This document shows, in pieces, positions 1-9,954 of a stretch of DNA of 64,000 nucleotides. A program made the translations under genes and the position numbers. The notes beneath the pieces were generated by a model. That model had not been told where the DNA came from. It saw nothing but the letters and a program-made list of their open reading frames with translations, and searched no databases. Source of the stretch: Klebsiella michiganensis (GTDB lineage: Bacteria; Pseudomonadota; Gammaproteobacteria; Enterobacterales; Enterobacteriaceae); contig CP011077.1 in the NCBI GenBank assembly GCA_000963575.1, positions 4,650,001 through 4,714,000 of the forward strand. The letters are read 5' to 3'. How positions within the stretch are numbered: the stretch's first letter is position 1; each line of letters starts with the position of its first letter.

Positions 1-669
1 CAAGAACGGCGTCAGTCCCTTCTGGTAAAACATGTCATAGCAGCTCACACGGTGGGAAAGAAGAGAAACCGGCAACGCAGGGATCTCACCACCAATCCCG
101 CTGGAGGTGGCGTTGATCAGCAAATCGAATTCATGCCCTTCGAGCTGATCCATCTCGACCGCGTTAACGCTACCCGTATGGCTAAACAAATCAGCGAGCT
201 GTTCCGCTTTGGCAAACGTTCGGTTGGTTATCGTGACCGCACAATCTAATGATAACAATGGCAACAGCACGCCGCGGGCGGCACCGCCAGCGCCCACCAG
301 CAGAATACGATCGCCGGGTCGGATCAATTTCAAACGTTCAAGATCGCTCAACAAGCCAATTCCGTCCGTATTGTCCCCAAGCAAACGCCCATCTTCCAGC
401 CGCTTAAGCGTATTTACCGCCCCGGCAAGCGCCGCCCGCTCTGTTAGCTCGTCTGCACGAGCAAAAGCCTGTTCTTTAAAAGGTACGGTGACATTGGCGC
501 CCTTTCCCCCTGTGTTAAAAAAGGCGTCAAGTGTTTCAACAAAGGTGTCTAACGGAGCAAGCACGCGTCCATAAGGATGTTCAATGCCCAATTGTTCAGC
601 GAAATGGCGATGAATAAGAGGGGATTTGCTGTGCTGGATGGGGTTACCAAAAACGGCGAAAGTTTCCAT
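1..669 (-). CDS. aroE: Shikimate dehydrogenase AroE (3' end beyond window)
   Basis: Reduces 3-dehydroshikimate to shikimate with NADPH in the cytosolic chorismate pathway. Codons 1-223 are read from ATG at 669 down to base 1; about 50 residues of the usual ~272 lie outside, so no stop is seen. Visible are the shikimate-binding SKSP (residues 14-17), the catalytic Lys in NVTVPFKE (~65), NTDG (~100), the GAGGAARG nucleotide loop (~126) and the NADP-selecting NRT (~149). The ATG lies 2 bases after the tsaC stop, so it is probably the distal gene of a yrdD-tsaC-aroE transcript. Identity is certain; only the C-terminus is unseen. Confidence 0.97.
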   Translation of the reverse strand, partial: METFAVFGNPIQHSKSPLIHRHFAEQLGIEHPYGRVLAPLDTFVETLDAFFNTGGKGANVTVPFKEQAFARADELTERAALAGAVNTLKRLEDGRLLGDNTDGIGLLSDLERLKLIRPGDRILLVGAGGAARGVLLPLLSLDCAVTITNRTFAKAEQLADLFSHTGSVNAVEMDQLEGHEFDLLINATSSGIGGEIPALPVSLLSHRVSCYDMFYQKGLTPFL

Positions 670-671
670 AA

Positions 672-1244
672 TCACCCCTGACGGAAGAGCTCGCCGGTTA
701 AGGCATCGCGTATTTCTGAAGGGTTAAGTCGCCCACCCGTCTCCCCCATAAGCACCGGGAAGCTCTCGCCAAACTGCTGCTGGACTTCTTGCGAGGTGCG
801 GCACGGAGGCAGACCTGTGAGGTTCGCACTGGTAGACACCAGTGGTTTACCGTAGGCAAGACACAGCTCTTTTACTAGCGGATGGTTGGTCACACGAACC
901 GCCAGCGAATCAAAACGTCCGGTCAGCCATTTTGGTGTTGAAGGCAGAGCCGGGAAAACAAACGTCACCGGGCCAGGCCAGTTTGAAAACACCACCGAAA
1001 GCTGCGCTTCGCTCAGCGCAGCGGCGTCTATATAAGGTGTCAGTTGCTCAAAATCGGCGGCGATCAGGATAAGCCCCTTTTCTACCGGACGTTGTTTAAG
1101 CTCGAGCAGGCGGGTAACCGCGAGTTCACTGTCGGGATCGCAACCAACGCCAAAAACGGCTTCGGTTGGGTAAGCGATGACTTGTTGTTCTTTCAGGGCC
1201 GCTACGATCTGCGCGAGCTGGCCTTCAGGCAGGTTATTGTTCAC
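672..1244 (-). CDS. tsaC: Threonylcarbamoyl-AMP synthase TsaC (YrdC/RimN)
   Basis: Makes L-threonylcarbamoyladenylate from Thr, bicarbonate and ATP, the first step of t6A37 modification of ANN-decoding tRNAs. The protein is a single YrdC domain: the ELKQRP motif (~47-52) and STSANLTG (~140) form the nucleotide/threonine pocket. I chose the GTG at 1244 (protein begins with V/M-NNNL), giving 190 aa as in E. coli, with a GGAA upstream; an in-frame ATG at 1289 would add 15 residues unlike the family. With the GTG start it overlaps the end of yrdD by 11 bases, suggesting translational coupling, and it is followed at once by aroE. Confidence 0.95.
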   Translation of the reverse strand: MNNNLPEGQLAQIVAALKEQQVIAYPTEAVFGVGCDPDSELAVTRLLELKQRPVEKGLILIAADFEQLTPYIDAAALSEAQLSVVFSNWPGPVTFVFPALPSTPKWLTGRFDSLAVRVTNHPLVKELCLAYGKPLVSTSANLTGLPPCRTSQEVQQQFGESFPVLMGETGGRLNPSEIRDALTGELFRQG

Positions 1245-1791
1245 TGGCTTGTTCCGCCGTTGCCGGCTTTCCACATTGTTTATTGGCACAGAAGCGTTTC
1301 ACACCCTGGGCCGTTTTCTTTTCAATAAGCAGCGGATACTGGCATTCAGAACAGATGCCCGCTACCGGTTTAAAATTAATGACAAACTGACAGTCCGGAT
1401 AGCTGTTACAGGACCAGAAGGTTTTACCGTAGCGTGAACGACGCTGAACCAGCTGCCCTTTCTGGCATTGAGGGCACGCTATTGCTGTCTCATCGGGTTT
1501 ATCAATGATTTCCGTGTGTTCGCATTCAGGGTAATTGCTGCAGCCGATAAACATGCCAAACCGCCCCTGACGTAGCACTAACGTTGCCTGGCAAACTGGG
1601 CATTGCTGGCCATCAAGCACTTTAACAATATGGCCATCGGCTTGGCTCTTTAGCGGGCGAACATAATCGCATTCCGGGTAGTGGGAACAGCCCAAAAATG
1701 GGCCATGTTTACCGGAACGTATTGCTAACTCTGCCCCGCATTGGGGGCAGGGTTCATTTTTTGGCACCGAGAACAGTGCTGACTTGGCCAT
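1234..1791 (-). CDS. yrdD: Topoisomerase-type zinc-ribbon protein YrdD
   Basis: Protein of unknown precise function made of four consecutive topoisomerase I C-terminal type zinc ribbons; the paired cysteines CPQC, CPVC, CPQC and CSEC are regularly spaced along the 185 residues, each matched by a downstream Cys pair. It has no catalytic topoisomerase domain, so single-stranded DNA or RNA binding is the only reasonable inference. The start at 1791 (MAKSAL) matches the family N-terminus and has GAGATG just upstream; in-frame starts at 1797 and 1809 are less likely. It lies between smg and tsaC on the same strand and overlaps tsaC. Confidence 0.9.
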   Translation of the reverse strand: MAKSALFSVPKNEPCPQCGAELAIRSGKHGPFLGCSHYPECDYVRPLKSQADGHIVKVLDGQQCPVCQATLVLRQGRFGMFIGCSNYPECEHTEIIDKPDETAIACPQCQKGQLVQRRSRYGKTFWSCNSYPDCQFVINFKPVAGICSECQYPLLIEKKTAQGVKRFCANKQCGKPATAEQASEQ

Positions 1792-1815
1792 TGACATCTC
1801 ATGCTGCAACTCAAT

Positions 1816-2289
1816 TTAGTGCAGCATACCTTCATTTGCCTCGAAGAGTAATTCTTCCATTTGCTGGTAGGCGTTTTCACACCCTGGAATGTTGAATAGC
1901 ACCATCAGCACAACCCACTTCAGATCTTCCAGTTCGAATTCTGCCGTGTCCAGCGCCAGCACGCGCTCAATCACCATTTCGCGGGTTTCGAGATTTAGCA
2001 CCTGAATCTGTTCAAGGAACAGTAAAAAGCCCCGACAGTCTGCATCAAGCCGCTGGCTCTCTTCTGCGGTGAAAATCCGCATAGAGAGAGGATCGGCAGC
2101 AAGCTGCATCGGTTCGGTCAAACCATCCTGATAGTCGGCCAGCTTTTCAAGCCACACTAATGCGTTAAAAATGTCCTCACGATCAAAACCAGCGTCGGTG
2201 AGATCGCTCGTCAGCTTATCCTGATCAACGCGCATTTCTGCTTCGCTGTGGATGTAGGTTTCAAATAAGTACATTAGTACGTCGAACAT
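1816..2289 (-). CDS. smg: DUF494 family protein Smg
   Basis: Conserved acidic, helical protein of 157 aa, the same length as E. coli Smg. The family is found beside dprA in gammaproteobacteria, but no biochemical function is established to my knowledge. The sequence starts [13 protein letters not shown] and shows the family's C-terminal block ending in NEGMLH. The start codon lies inside the end of dprA, overlapping it by 29 bases, and the gene is followed by yrdD, so all three are likely co-transcribed. There are no membrane segments or metal motifs. Confidence 0.93.
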   Translation of the reverse strand: MFDVLMYLFETYIHSEAEMRVDQDKLTSDLTDAGFDREDIFNALVWLEKLADYQDGLTEPMQLAADPLSMRIFTAEESQRLDADCRGFLLFLEQIQVLNLETREMVIERVLALDTAEFELEDLKWVVLMVLFNIPGCENAYQQMEELLFEANEGMLH

Positions 2290-3385
2290 GGCATGCCCTC
2301 CTCAATCGGACATAGCCGCCGGGTACAGCTGCGATCCATCCTGCTAACTCCAGTTCGAGTAACTGAGCTACCGTCTCTGGCACAGGTTGGCCGGCACGTT
2401 CAGCGACGACGTCAACAGGTGTAACCTCATCTCCTACGTTAGCCAACAGATGGGGAAATGGCAATGCGCCGTCCTGTTGATTTGGCGAATATATTGACAC
2501 ATTGTGCGAAGCGGGAAGCCAGTGGAGTTCAGAGGAGAGATAATCGAGGATATCCTGCGGACTTCGCACCAAATTTGCCCCCTGCTGAATAAGCCAGTGC
2601 GGGCCATCGCTCCCCGGACTTCCTATCGTACCGGGCAGAGCAAAAACCTCTCTACCTTGTTCAACGGCATAGCGGGCAGTCACCAGCGACCCACTTCTCT
2701 CACCGGCCTCTACGACAAAGACGGCTCTACTCAACCCACTGATAACACGGTTGCGCCACGGAAAGTTCGAGGGCCAGGGCGTGCAAGAAAGCGGAAACTC
2801 GGAAAGCACGGCCCCTTCCTGATCCAGAATTTGCCGGGCCAGCATCACATGCCGTTTAGGGTGCACGCTGCCTAATCCATTACCTAACACCGCTATTGTT
2901 TTGCCTTTTACTCGGAGAGCTGCACGGTGTGCCACGCCATCGATGCCCAATGCCAGGCCGCTGGTTATCACCAACCCAGACTGTGCAAGCACTTCGCAAA
3001 ACTGTCGGCAAAAACGTTCACCGTAATCTGACAGGTTGCGGCTGCCGACAACCGCCATCTGGTTTTGGCTGAGTAGTGAAAGTTTACCGGCCACAAACAG
3101 AGCGCCGGGATAGTCATTTATGGCCCTGAGTTGCTCAGGATAGAGGTCATCTTCTGCCGTCAACAGACTGTGATTCGGTTCCTCAAGCCAGAGAAGGCTG
3201 GCTTCAAGTTGGCGCTCATCAAATGCCTTAAATAATGCATATTCATGGGGATTTAATCCCGCCGCGAGCAGACTCTCCCTTTCGACCACTGGGCAGCGCT
3301 CCAGGAAGTGGGCTATTTTTAGATACTTATTGCCGCTCAGCCCCTTAACTGCCATAAGGCGTAACCAAATCTCCGTTCTTTGCAC
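2261..3385 (-). CDS. dprA: DNA processing protein DprA (Smf)
   Basis: Binds incoming single-stranded DNA and loads RecA in naturally competent bacteria; its role in enterobacteria is less clear. A Rossmann-like DprA core is visible through [30 protein letters not shown] and AVLGNGL, followed by [13 protein letters not shown], and the last ~65 residues form the winged-helix DML1-like domain. The chosen GTG at 3385 ([11 protein letters not shown]) is preceded by AAGGGG and gives exactly the 374 aa of the E. coli protein; an in-frame ATG at 3445 would add 20 unrelated residues. It heads the minus-strand group and is divergent from def-fmt. Confidence 0.93.
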   Translation of the reverse strand: MQRTEIWLRLMAVKGLSGNKYLKIAHFLERCPVVERESLLAAGLNPHEYALFKAFDERQLEASLLWLEEPNHSLLTAEDDLYPEQLRAINDYPGALFVAGKLSLLSQNQMAVVGSRNLSDYGERFCRQFCEVLAQSGLVITSGLALGIDGVAHRAALRVKGKTIAVLGNGLGSVHPKRHVMLARQILDQEGAVLSEFPLSCTPWPSNFPWRNRVISGLSRAVFVVEAGERSGSLVTARYAVEQGREVFALPGTIGSPGSDGPHWLIQQGANLVRSPQDILDYLSSELHWLPASHNVSIYSPNQQDGALPFPHLLANVGDEVTPVDVVAERAGQPVPETVAQLLELELAGWIAAVPGGYVRLRRACHVRRTNVLI

Positions 3386-3513
3386 CTTTTCCCCTTGCCA
3401 CAGGCCATCAAAGCAATCCTTGCGATTGGTCACTGATGCTGTCAATCAGCCGGGGAAATGTCTAGAATAGAGGGAATAATCCTTTCTACTACTGAACACA
3501 GCTCTGGATATTT

Positions 3514-4023
3514 ATGGCAGTTTTGCAAGTATTACATATTCCCGACGAGCGCCTTCGCAAAGTCGCTAAACCGGTTGAAGAAGTGAATGCGGACATTCAG
3601 CGTATCGTTGATGATATGTTCGATACGATGTATGCCGAAGAAGGCATTGGCCTGGCGGCTACACAGGTTGATATTCACCAGCGCATCATCGTGATTGATG
3701 TGTCTGAAAACCGTGACGAACAGCTGGTGCTGATTAATCCGGAACTGCTGGAAAAAAGCGGTGAGACCGGTATTGAAGAAGGTTGCCTGTCCATCCCTGA
3801 ACAGCGTGCGCTAGTACCCCGTGCGGAAAAAGTGAAAATTCGCGCGCTCGGTCGTGACGGTAAAGCCTTTGAACTGGAGGCGGACGGCCTGCTGGCTATT
3901 TGTATCCAGCACGAAATGGATCATCTGGTCGGTAAGCTGTTTATCGATTATCTGTCGCCGCTAAAACAGCAGCGTATTCGCCAGAAAGTTGAAAAACTTG
4001 ACCGTTTGAAAGCGAAAGCTTAA
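3514..4023 (+). CDS. def: Peptide deformylase
   Basis: Removes the N-formyl group from nascent chains at the ribosome exit. The 169-residue protein carries all three metal-site motifs: EGIGLAATQ (~43-51), EGCLSIP with the metal Cys (~91) and QHEMDH with the two metal His and the catalytic Glu (~132-137). The start has the usual [16 protein letters not shown]-terminus. It is the first gene of def-fmt, with fmt 14 bases downstream, pairing the enzymes that add and remove the formyl group, and is transcribed divergently from dprA across a 128-base gap. Confidence 0.98.
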   Translation: MAVLQVLHIPDERLRKVAKPVEEVNADIQRIVDDMFDTMYAEEGIGLAATQVDIHQRIIVIDVSENRDEQLVLINPELLEKSGETGIEEGCLSIPEQRALVPRAEKVKIRALGRDGKAFELEADGLLAICIQHEMDHLVGKLFIDYLSPLKQQRIRQKVEKLDRLKAKA

Positions 4024-4037
4024 GGACAACAAACCAC

Positions 4038-4985
4038 GTGTCAGATTCTCTGCGTATTATTTTCGCCGGAACTCCCGATTTTGCAGCGCGTCACCTTGAC
4101 GCGCTGTTGTCTTCTCAGCACCAGGTCGTTGGGGTCTTTACCCAGCCAGATCGCCCGGCAGGCCGCGGTAAAAAACTCATGCCAAGCCCGGTTAAGGTGC
4201 TGGCGGAAGAGAAAGGCATCCCTGTCTTTCAACCCGCTACGCTGCGTAAAGCAGAAAACCAGCAGCTGGTTGCCGACCTCAATGCCGATGTTATGGTTGT
4301 GGTTGCGTATGGCCTGATTTTGCCTCAGCCGGTGCTTGATATGCCTCGTCTGGGCTGCGTAAATGTTCATGGCTCACTGCTGCCACGCTGGCGCGGTGCA
4401 GCACCAATTCAGCGTTCTCTCTGGGCCGGCGATGCAGAAACAGGCGTCACCATCATGCAAATGGACATCGGCCTCGATACCGGCGATATGCTGTATAAAC
4501 TCTCTTGCCCGATTGAGGCAGAAGACACCAGCGGTACCCTCTACGATAAGCTCGCAGGACTCGGTCCTAAAGGCCTCCTGGACACTCTTGAACAACTAGC
4601 CAACAGCACGGCTATGCCAGAGGTTCAGGACGAAGCGCTGGTGACCTATGCTGAGAAACTTAGCAAAGAAGAGGCCCGTATCAACTGGAACCTCTCCGCA
4701 GCTCAACTGGAACGCTGTATTCGTGCCTTTAACCCATGGCCAATGAGCTGGCTGGAAATCGACGGGCAGCCGCTAAAAGTCTGGCGCGCGTCGGTCATCA
4801 ACACTCAGGCAAATTCAGCACCGGGCACCATTGTTGCCGCCAGTAAACAAGGCATTCAGGTTGCGACCTCCGATGGCATTCTGAATCTTGAAGAACTGCA
4901 GCCTGCGGGTAAAAAAGCCATGAAAGCGCAGGATCTCCTGAATTCACGCCGTGAGTGGTTTGAACCAGGAACAGTCCTCGCCTGA
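4038..4985 (+). CDS. fmt: Methionyl-tRNA formyltransferase
   Basis: Transfers formyl from 10-formyltetrahydrofolate to Met-tRNAfMet for translation initiation. The N-terminal Rossmann domain shows [29 protein letters not shown] with the catalytic Asn/His, and GLDTGDMLY with the catalytic Asp; the C-terminal OB-like domain (~205-315) contacts the tRNA. The start is GTG at 4038, preceded by AAGGA at spacing 10, which matches the family start and gives 315 aa. It is followed by a hairpin with a short T tract at 5003-5026, then rsmB. Confidence 0.98.
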   Translation: MSDSLRIIFAGTPDFAARHLDALLSSQHQVVGVFTQPDRPAGRGKKLMPSPVKVLAEEKGIPVFQPATLRKAENQQLVADLNADVMVVVAYGLILPQPVLDMPRLGCVNVHGSLLPRWRGAAPIQRSLWAGDAETGVTIMQMDIGLDTGDMLYKLSCPIEAEDTSGTLYDKLAGLGPKGLLDTLEQLANSTAMPEVQDEALVTYAEKLSKEEARINWNLSAAQLERCIRAFNPWPMSWLEIDGQPLKVWRASVINTQANSAPGTIVAASKQGIQVATSDGILNLEELQPAGKKAMKAQDLLNSRREWFEPGTVLA

Positions 4986-5002
4986 TAAAGCCGCATTTAT
5001 AC

Positions 5003-5026
5003 GCCCAGGGTAACCTGGGCATTTTT
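5003..5026 (+). terminator. Hairpin between fmt and rsmB
   Basis: Seven-base-pair stem GCCCAGG/CCTGGGC with a GTAA loop, followed by ATTTTTG. It resembles a short intrinsic terminator. Because rsmB follows on the same strand only ~30 bases later, it may act as a partial terminator within a def-fmt-rsmB transcript rather than a full stop. Confidence 0.55.
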
Positions 5027-5058
5027 GTTTATAGCGCTGGAAAAACCAGAGCACGATA

Positions 5059-6348
5059 ATGAAAAAAACACTAAACCTTCGCAGCCTGGCTGCCCAAACG
5101 ATTGAACAAGTTGTCGAACAAGGACAATCATTAAGTAATGTACTGCCTGCGGTACAGCAGAAAGTGTCTGATAAAGACAGGGCCCTGCTGCAGGAGCTGT
5201 GCTTTGGCGTGCTGCGTACTCTTCCGCAGCTGGACTGGCTGGTTGGCAAACTGATGTCCCGCCCGATGACCGGAAAGCAGCGTACGATCCATTACTTAAT
5301 TATGGTCGGCATTTATCAGCTTCTGTATACCCGCATTCCTGCGCATGCTGCGCTGGCTGAAACCGTTGAGGGCGCCATCGCCATCAAACGCCAGGCTTTT
5401 AAAGGCTTAATCAATGGTGTTCTACGCCAGTTCCAGCGTCAGCAAGAAAACCTGATGGCGGAAGCGGCTAAGCATGAAAGTCGTTTTCTGCACCCGACCT
5501 GGCTACTGCAGCGCTTGAAAAAAGCGTATCCGGACTGCTGGGAATCCATTGTCGATGCCAATAACCAGCGCCCTCCGATGTGGCTGCGTGTAAACCGCCA
5601 GCATCATACCCGTGAAGCATGGATGGCTTTGCTGGCTGAGGCAGGTCTGGAAGGCCATGTGCATCCCAAATACCGTGATGCTGTTCGCCTTGACTCACCG
5701 GCCCCCGTTCAGGCATTACCTGGTTTTGAACAAGGCTGGGTGACCGTGCAGGATGCTTCGGCTCAGGGTAGCGTTGATCTTTTAGATCCGCAAAATGGCG
5801 ATACCATTCTGGATCTTTGTGCCGCACCGGGTGGTAAAACGACGCATATCCTGGAAGCCGCACCGAATGCGAAAGTTATGGCCGTCGACGTTGACGCTCA
5901 GCGCCTGAAACGCGTGCATGAAAATCTTGAGCGCCTTGGCATGAAAGCAGAAGTGAAACAGGGCGATGGCCGCTTCCCTGCGCAGTGGTGTGGCGAAACT
6001 AAGTTTGACCGTATTCTGCTTGACGCACCGTGCTCAGCAACCGGCGTTATTCGCCGCCATCCCGATATCAAGTGGCTGCGCCGCGACAGGGATATTGCGG
6101 AGCTGGTCGCCCTGCAAAAAGAGATTCTGGATGCTATCTGGCCTCACCTTAAATCCGGCGGTACGCTTGTCTATGCCACCTGTTCTATTCTGCCTGACGA
6201 GAATAAAGATCAGGTGAGCGCGTTTCTGGCGCGCCATGTCGATGCCAAACTGGTGGAAACCGGTGACGAGAAGGCACCGGGCATTCAAAATCTGCCTGCA
6301 GCAGACGACGGCGACGGCTTCTATTACGCTAAGCTAATTAAGAGCTGA
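5059..6348 (+). CDS. rsmB: 16S rRNA (cytosine967-C5)-methyltransferase RsmB
   Basis: Methylates C967 of 16S rRNA using S-adenosylmethionine. The 429 residues equal the E. coli length. An N-terminal NusB-like helical RNA-binding domain (~1-140) is followed by the RNA m5C methyltransferase core: SAM loop [12 protein letters not shown] (~253), catalytic motif [17 protein letters not shown] (~323) and motif [10 protein letters not shown] (~374), giving the two cysteines used by this family. It lies between fmt and trkA on the same strand, as in E. coli. The frame is intact. Confidence 0.97.
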   Translation: MKKTLNLRSLAAQTIEQVVEQGQSLSNVLPAVQQKVSDKDRALLQELCFGVLRTLPQLDWLVGKLMSRPMTGKQRTIHYLIMVGIYQLLYTRIPAHAALAETVEGAIAIKRQAFKGLINGVLRQFQRQQENLMAEAAKHESRFLHPTWLLQRLKKAYPDCWESIVDANNQRPPMWLRVNRQHHTREAWMALLAEAGLEGHVHPKYRDAVRLDSPAPVQALPGFEQGWVTVQDASAQGSVDLLDPQNGDTILDLCAAPGGKTTHILEAAPNAKVMAVDVDAQRLKRVHENLERLGMKAEVKQGDGRFPAQWCGETKFDRILLDAPCSATGVIRRHPDIKWLRRDRDIAELVALQKEILDAIWPHLKSGGTLVYATCSILPDENKDQVSAFLARHVDAKLVETGDEKAPGIQNLPAADDGDGFYYAKLIKS

Positions 6349-6398
6349 CTCCCCTGCTGGGTGAGTCATTAGTTTCATCCCTCGTGAAGCGATAAACG

Positions 6399-7775
6399 AT
6401 GAAAATAATCATTCTGGGTGCAGGCCAGGTCGGTGGCACTCTGGCGGAAAACCTGGTCGGTGAAAACAACGATATTACCGTCGTCGACACGAACCAGGCT
6501 CGCCTGCGCAGCCTGCAGGATAAGTTCGACCTACGCGTAGTTCAGGGCCACGGCTCCCATCCCCGCGTACTTCGTGAAGCAGGGGCCGATGACGCCGACA
6601 TGCTGGTTGCAGTAACCAGCTCTGACGAAACGAACATGATTGCTTGTCAGGTCGCCTATTCACTGTTTAATACACCGAACAGAATCGCCCGCATTCGAGC
6701 ACCCGACTATGTTCGCGATGCAGAGAAGCTGTTCAATGCAGAAGCTGTCCCCATCGATCACCTGATTGCTCCTGAGCAACTGGTTATCGACAATATTTAC
6801 CGCCTGATTGAGTACCCGGGTGCGCTTCAGGTCGTGAATTTTGCCGAAGGGAAAGTTAGCCTGGCCGTGGTAAAAGCTTACTATGGCGGCCCACTGGTGG
6901 GTAATGCACTGTCCACCATGCGCGAACATATGCCGCACATCGATACTCGTGTGGCGGCCATTTTCCGCCACGACCGTCCTATTCGTCCCCAGGGGTCAAC
7001 AATTGTTGAAGCAGGCGACGAGGTCTTCTTTATCGCCGCTTCGCAAAATATCCGCGCGGTAATGAGCGAGCTTCAGCGCCTGGAAAAACCATACAAGCGC
7101 ATCATGCTGGTAGGTGGCGGCAATATCGGTGCAGGTTTAGCGCACCGCCTCGAGAAAGATTACAGCGTAAAACTGATCGAGCGCGATCAGCAGCGAGCTT
7201 CTGAGCTCGCGGAAATGCTGCAAAACACCATCGTATTTTATGGTGATGCTTCAGATCAGGAGTTACTGGCAGAGGAACACATCGATCAGGTCGATCTCTT
7301 TATTGCGGTCACCAATGATGATGAAGCCAATATCATGTCGGCCATGCTGGCTAAGCGAATGGGGGCCAAAAAAGTCATGGTCCTTATACAGCGTAATGCC
7401 TATGTCGATTTAGTGCAGGGGAGCGTGATTGATATTGCGATTTCACCTCAGCAGGCAACCATTTCTGCTCTCCTCGGGCATGTGCGCAAAGCCGATATTG
7501 TGGGCGTTTCATCTCTTCGCCGCGGCGTTGCAGAAGCCATCGAGGCAGTCGCTCACGGAGATGAAAGCACCTCTCGCGTTGTGGGTCGAGTCATCGACGA
7601 GATAAAACTGCCGCCAGGCACTATCATTGGTGCAGTTGTACGCGGCAATGATGTCATGATTGCCAACGACAACCTCCGTATAGAACAGGGCGACCACGTT
7701 ATTATGTTCTTAACGGATAAGAAGTTTGTCAGCGATGTCGAACGCCTGTTCCAGCCCAGCCCATTCTTCCTCTAA
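6399..7775 (+). CDS. trkA: Trk potassium uptake system NAD-binding subunit TrkA
   Basis: Peripheral membrane regulator of the TrkG/TrkH K+ uptake channels. Two RCK units in tandem are visible, each with a glycine-rich Rossmann motif: [15 protein letters not shown] at the N-terminus and [16 protein letters not shown] at ~235, each followed by a TrkA-C domain. Length 458 aa, as in E. coli. The channel subunits are not encoded nearby, which is normal. A perfect hairpin follows the stop codon at 7780-7807. Confidence 0.97.
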   Translation: MKIIILGAGQVGGTLAENLVGENNDITVVDTNQARLRSLQDKFDLRVVQGHGSHPRVLREAGADDADMLVAVTSSDETNMIACQVAYSLFNTPNRIARIRAPDYVRDAEKLFNAEAVPIDHLIAPEQLVIDNIYRLIEYPGALQVVNFAEGKVSLAVVKAYYGGPLVGNALSTMREHMPHIDTRVAAIFRHDRPIRPQGSTIVEAGDEVFFIAASQNIRAVMSELQRLEKPYKRIMLVGGGNIGAGLAHRLEKDYSVKLIERDQQRASELAEMLQNTIVFYGDASDQELLAEEHIDQVDLFIAVTNDDEANIMSAMLAKRMGAKKVMVLIQRNAYVDLVQGSVIDIAISPQQATISALLGHVRKADIVGVSSLRRGVAEAIEAVAHGDESTSRVVGRVIDEIKLPPGTIIGAVVRGNDVMIANDNLRIEQGDHVIMFLTDKKFVSDVERLFQPSPFFL

Positions 7776-7779
7776 ACTC

Positions 7780-7807
7780 AACGGGGCAGAAATATTGCTG
7801 CCCCGTT
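7780..7807 (+). terminator. Hairpin after trkA
   Basis: Perfect 10-bp inverted repeat AACGGGGCAG/CTGCCCCGTT with an 8-base loop, 4 bases after the trkA stop. There is no T tract after it, so it may be a 3'-end-stabilising hairpin rather than a strict intrinsic terminator. Confidence 0.5.
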
Positions 7808-7928
7808 ACTCCACACGAAAACCATTTTAAAATTATGGAATTAACAAAAATTCTTATTTCCTGTAGCAATGGAAATTAAGGCATCCTTTGTTAGAATTAT
7901 TACTGTCAGCCGGCACAAGGAGAGATAA

Positions 7929-8342
7929 ATGAGTATTTTAAAAGAGTTTCGCGAATTCGCGATGCGCGGGAATGTTGTTGATTTGGCAGTGGGTGTGATT
8001 ATTGGTGCAGCATTCGGGAAGATTGTTTCCTCACTGGTAGCGGATATTATTATGCCGCCACTGGGTTTGCTGATTGGTGGCGTTGACTTTAAACAGTTTG
8101 CTTTAACATTGCGCGATGCCCAGGGCGATGTACCTGCGGTAGTCATGCACTACGGCGTATTTATTCAGAATATTTTTGACTTCGTGATTGTCGCGTTTGC
8201 TATCTTCATGGCTATCAAAGTTATCAATAAACTGAATCGTAAAAAGGCTGAAGAACCTGCGGCCCCTCCGGCACCATCTAAAGAGGAAGTGCTGCTGAGC
8301 GAAATTCGCGACCTGCTGAAAGAACAGAATCAACGAAATTAA
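7929..8342 (+). CDS. mscL: Large-conductance mechanosensitive channel MscL
   Basis: Homopentameric inner-membrane channel that opens on membrane tension to release solutes during hypo-osmotic shock. The 137 residues show the amphipathic N-terminal helix ([17 protein letters not shown]), TM1 (~16-45, with the gate glycines [13 protein letters not shown]), a periplasmic loop, TM2 (~73-100) and a charged C-terminal helix. The start has AAGGAGA upstream at good spacing. Its last 65 bases overlap the 3' end of the convergent arfA reading frame, which is unusual enough to note. Confidence 0.98.
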   Translation: MSILKEFREFAMRGNVVDLAVGVIIGAAFGKIVSSLVADIIMPPLGLLIGGVDFKQFALTLRDAQGDVPAVVMHYGVFIQNIFDFVIVAFAIFMAIKVINKLNRKKAEEPAAPPAPSKEEVLLSEIRDLLKEQNQRN

Positions 8343-8562
8343 TACTGGCTACTAAAAGCAGAAGGCCAGTGGTAAAAAAGCTAATTGCTTGTTTGCCACT
8401 GGCCTCCCAGTTACTCCGCTTCCCATGTTTCTCATTACGCTGATAACTGCCTTTCCCTTTCTTATTCTTCTCTACTCTTTGCCTGAACAACGGGTCATGT
8501 AACAGAGCCTCAATGGCGTTATCTTTAATTTGCCCTTTTTGATGGCGGTATTTAGTGCTCAT
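8278..8562 (-). CDS. arfA: Alternative ribosome-rescue factor ArfA, with long C-terminal tail
   Basis: ArfA rescues ribosomes stalled on non-stop mRNA by recruiting release factor RF2, as a back-up to tmRNA. The conserved core [18 protein letters not shown] and the basic KNKKGKGSY region are clear (residues 9-40). Start ATG 8562 has GGAG at spacing 5; a GTG 6 bases upstream is possible. The frame encodes 94 aa against about 72 in E. coli, the extra residues being hydrophobic then polar and overlapping mscL. A strong stem-loop spans codons 53-67 (8364-8404). In E. coli such a hairpin yields truncated non-stop arfA mRNA, whose ~55-residue product is active only when tmRNA fails; the full-length tail is a degradation signal. 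Confidence 0.92.
   Translation of the reverse strand: MSTKYRHQKGQIKDNAIEALLHDPLFRQRVEKNKKGKGSYQRNEKHGKRSNWEASGKQAISFFTTGLLLLVASINFVDSVLSAGREFRSAALPL
8364..8404 (-). promoter_or_regulatory. arfA intragenic stem-loop (premature terminator/RNase III site)
   Basis: Near-perfect inverted repeat inside arfA: GGCCAGTGG pairs with CCACTGGCC and the stem continues through A/T pairs and GC/GC around a 5-base loop, with one mismatch, about 18 bp in all. On the arfA strand it is followed by TTCTGCTTTTAG. Its place within codons 53-67 matches the known E. coli device that produces non-stop arfA mRNA. Function here is inferred by homology. Confidence 0.7.
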
Positions 8563-8627
8563 ACTCACTCCAGATGGGTTAAATGATCGCCGCGAGTCTA
8601 TGCCTCGGCCAATAAAAGATCAAGCGG

Positions 8628-9044
8628 CTATTTTTTACTGCTGGCGCCCTGTTCCAGCGCTTCAAGGATAGAACAGTAAACGCTACTGTGCGCGCTGCCA
8701 CAGCAGGCATCGTTCAGACGCTGCAGGGAACGTCGCATATTCTGCAATTCCTTGATTTTTGACTCAACCTCGCTCAATCTGCTCTGCACAATCCCTTTAG
8801 ATTCCTGGCAAGTATGATGCTCAGGATCGATACGGATCGATAACAGTTCCCGGATGGCCTCAAGCGTAAAACCAAGCTGCTTAGCGTAGCGGATGAATTT
8901 AAGGCGCTGAAGATCGCTGTCGCTGTATAGGCGAAAACCACCCTCCGTTCGCACTTCGTGATCCATCATGTTTTGCTTTTCGTAGTAACGAATAGTGTCC
9001 GGCGTCACATCCGCCAGTTTTGCTAGTTCACCTATACGAAACAT
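8628..9044 (-). CDS. zntR: Zn(II)-responsive MerR-family regulator ZntR
   Basis: Activator of the zinc/cadmium efflux ATPase gene zntA, which it controls in trans. The N-terminal MerR winged helix (FRIGELAKLADVTPDTIRYY) is followed by the long dimerisation coiled coil (~80-110) and the metal site: Cys in HHTCQES (~79), then NDACCGSAHSSVYC (~112-124) giving the Cys-Cys, His and Cys zinc ligands of ZntR. I chose the second of two adjacent ATGs (9044), which aligns with the family and sits 7 bases from GAGG; the first (9047) is possible. Start and yhdN stop overlap (ATGATG). Confidence 0.95.
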   Translation of the reverse strand: MFRIGELAKLADVTPDTIRYYEKQNMMDHEVRTEGGFRLYSDSDLQRLKFIRYAKQLGFTLEAIRELLSIRIDPEHHTCQESKGIVQSRLSEVESKIKELQNMRRSLQRLNDACCGSAHSSVYCSILEALEQGASSKK

Positions 9045-9415
9045 CATTTTACCTCATCGATACGCTGCAACAGTTTTGCGGCATATTCACCGCGTAAGAA
9101 CTCGGTGTTTATGCCCGCCTGGCGAAGTTTGAGTTCAAGAAGAGCAAGTTTTTTGCTCATGACCCGGTACTCCTCACTCTGAACATGCACCGTCTTCAGC
9201 AGATCAACCAGTTCAAGTGCATCCTTCCTCTGCTGCATTTCTGGCGGCAAACAGCCTGCATTTTTTAGCAGACGGTATCCAGCACGAAGCTCGGGAGGGA
9301 CATGACTATCATCGTCGAGCAATATTGGCTCACCGCTGCCGGTCAGGCTGTCGAACTCTCCGTTTCGCTGTGCATCAAGAATATGCCGTTCTGCCCATTG
9401 ATCGAGCAACCACAT
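9044..9415 (-). CDS. yhdN: DUF1992 (DnaJ-homologue subfamily C) protein YhdN
   Basis: Small soluble protein of 123 aa, close to the 122 of E. coli YhdN. The family's core GSGEPILLDDDSHVPPELR (~26-44) followed by AGYRLLKNAG is plain. The domain occurs in DnaJ homologue subfamily C member 28 of eukaryotes, but no J-domain is present and function is unknown. It overlaps the zntR start and is probably co-transcribed with it, downstream of the rplQ terminator. Confidence 0.93.
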   Translation of the reverse strand: MWLLDQWAERHILDAQRNGEFDSLTGSGEPILLDDDSHVPPELRAGYRLLKNAGCLPPEMQQRKDALELVDLLKTVHVQSEEYRVMSKKLALLELKLRQAGINTEFLRGEYAAKLLQRIDEVK

Positions 9416-9486
9416 AGCGACCTCAGATTTGTCAGGCGTAATACAAGAATACGGGGAAAAGAGAGAGAAAGGGATATTCTGGATAT

Positions 9487-9511
9487 AAAAAAACCGGGCA
9501 AGCCCGGTTTT
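9487..9511 (-). terminator. Terminator of the alpha (rpsM-rplQ) operon
   Basis: Perfect 9-bp stem AAACCGGGC/GCCCGGTTT with a 2-base spacing, followed on the minus strand by a run of T (complement of the seven A at 9487-9493). It begins 17 bases after the rplQ stop and is a textbook intrinsic terminator. Confidence 0.9.
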
Positions 9512-9527
9512 TCTACGTTACTACAGA

Positions 9528-9938
<411 letters not shown>

Positions 9939-9954
9939 TTAACCTGTGATCCGG

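Noticed and set aside
3446..3513. Possible def promoter (TAGAAT near 3462)
   Set aside because: A -10-like hexamer is present, but no acceptable -35 at 16-18 bases; not strong enough to list.
6346..6370. TGACTC...GAGTCA inverted repeat after rsmB
   Set aside because: Six-base-pair arms with an 11-base loop and no T tract; only weak evidence for a terminator.
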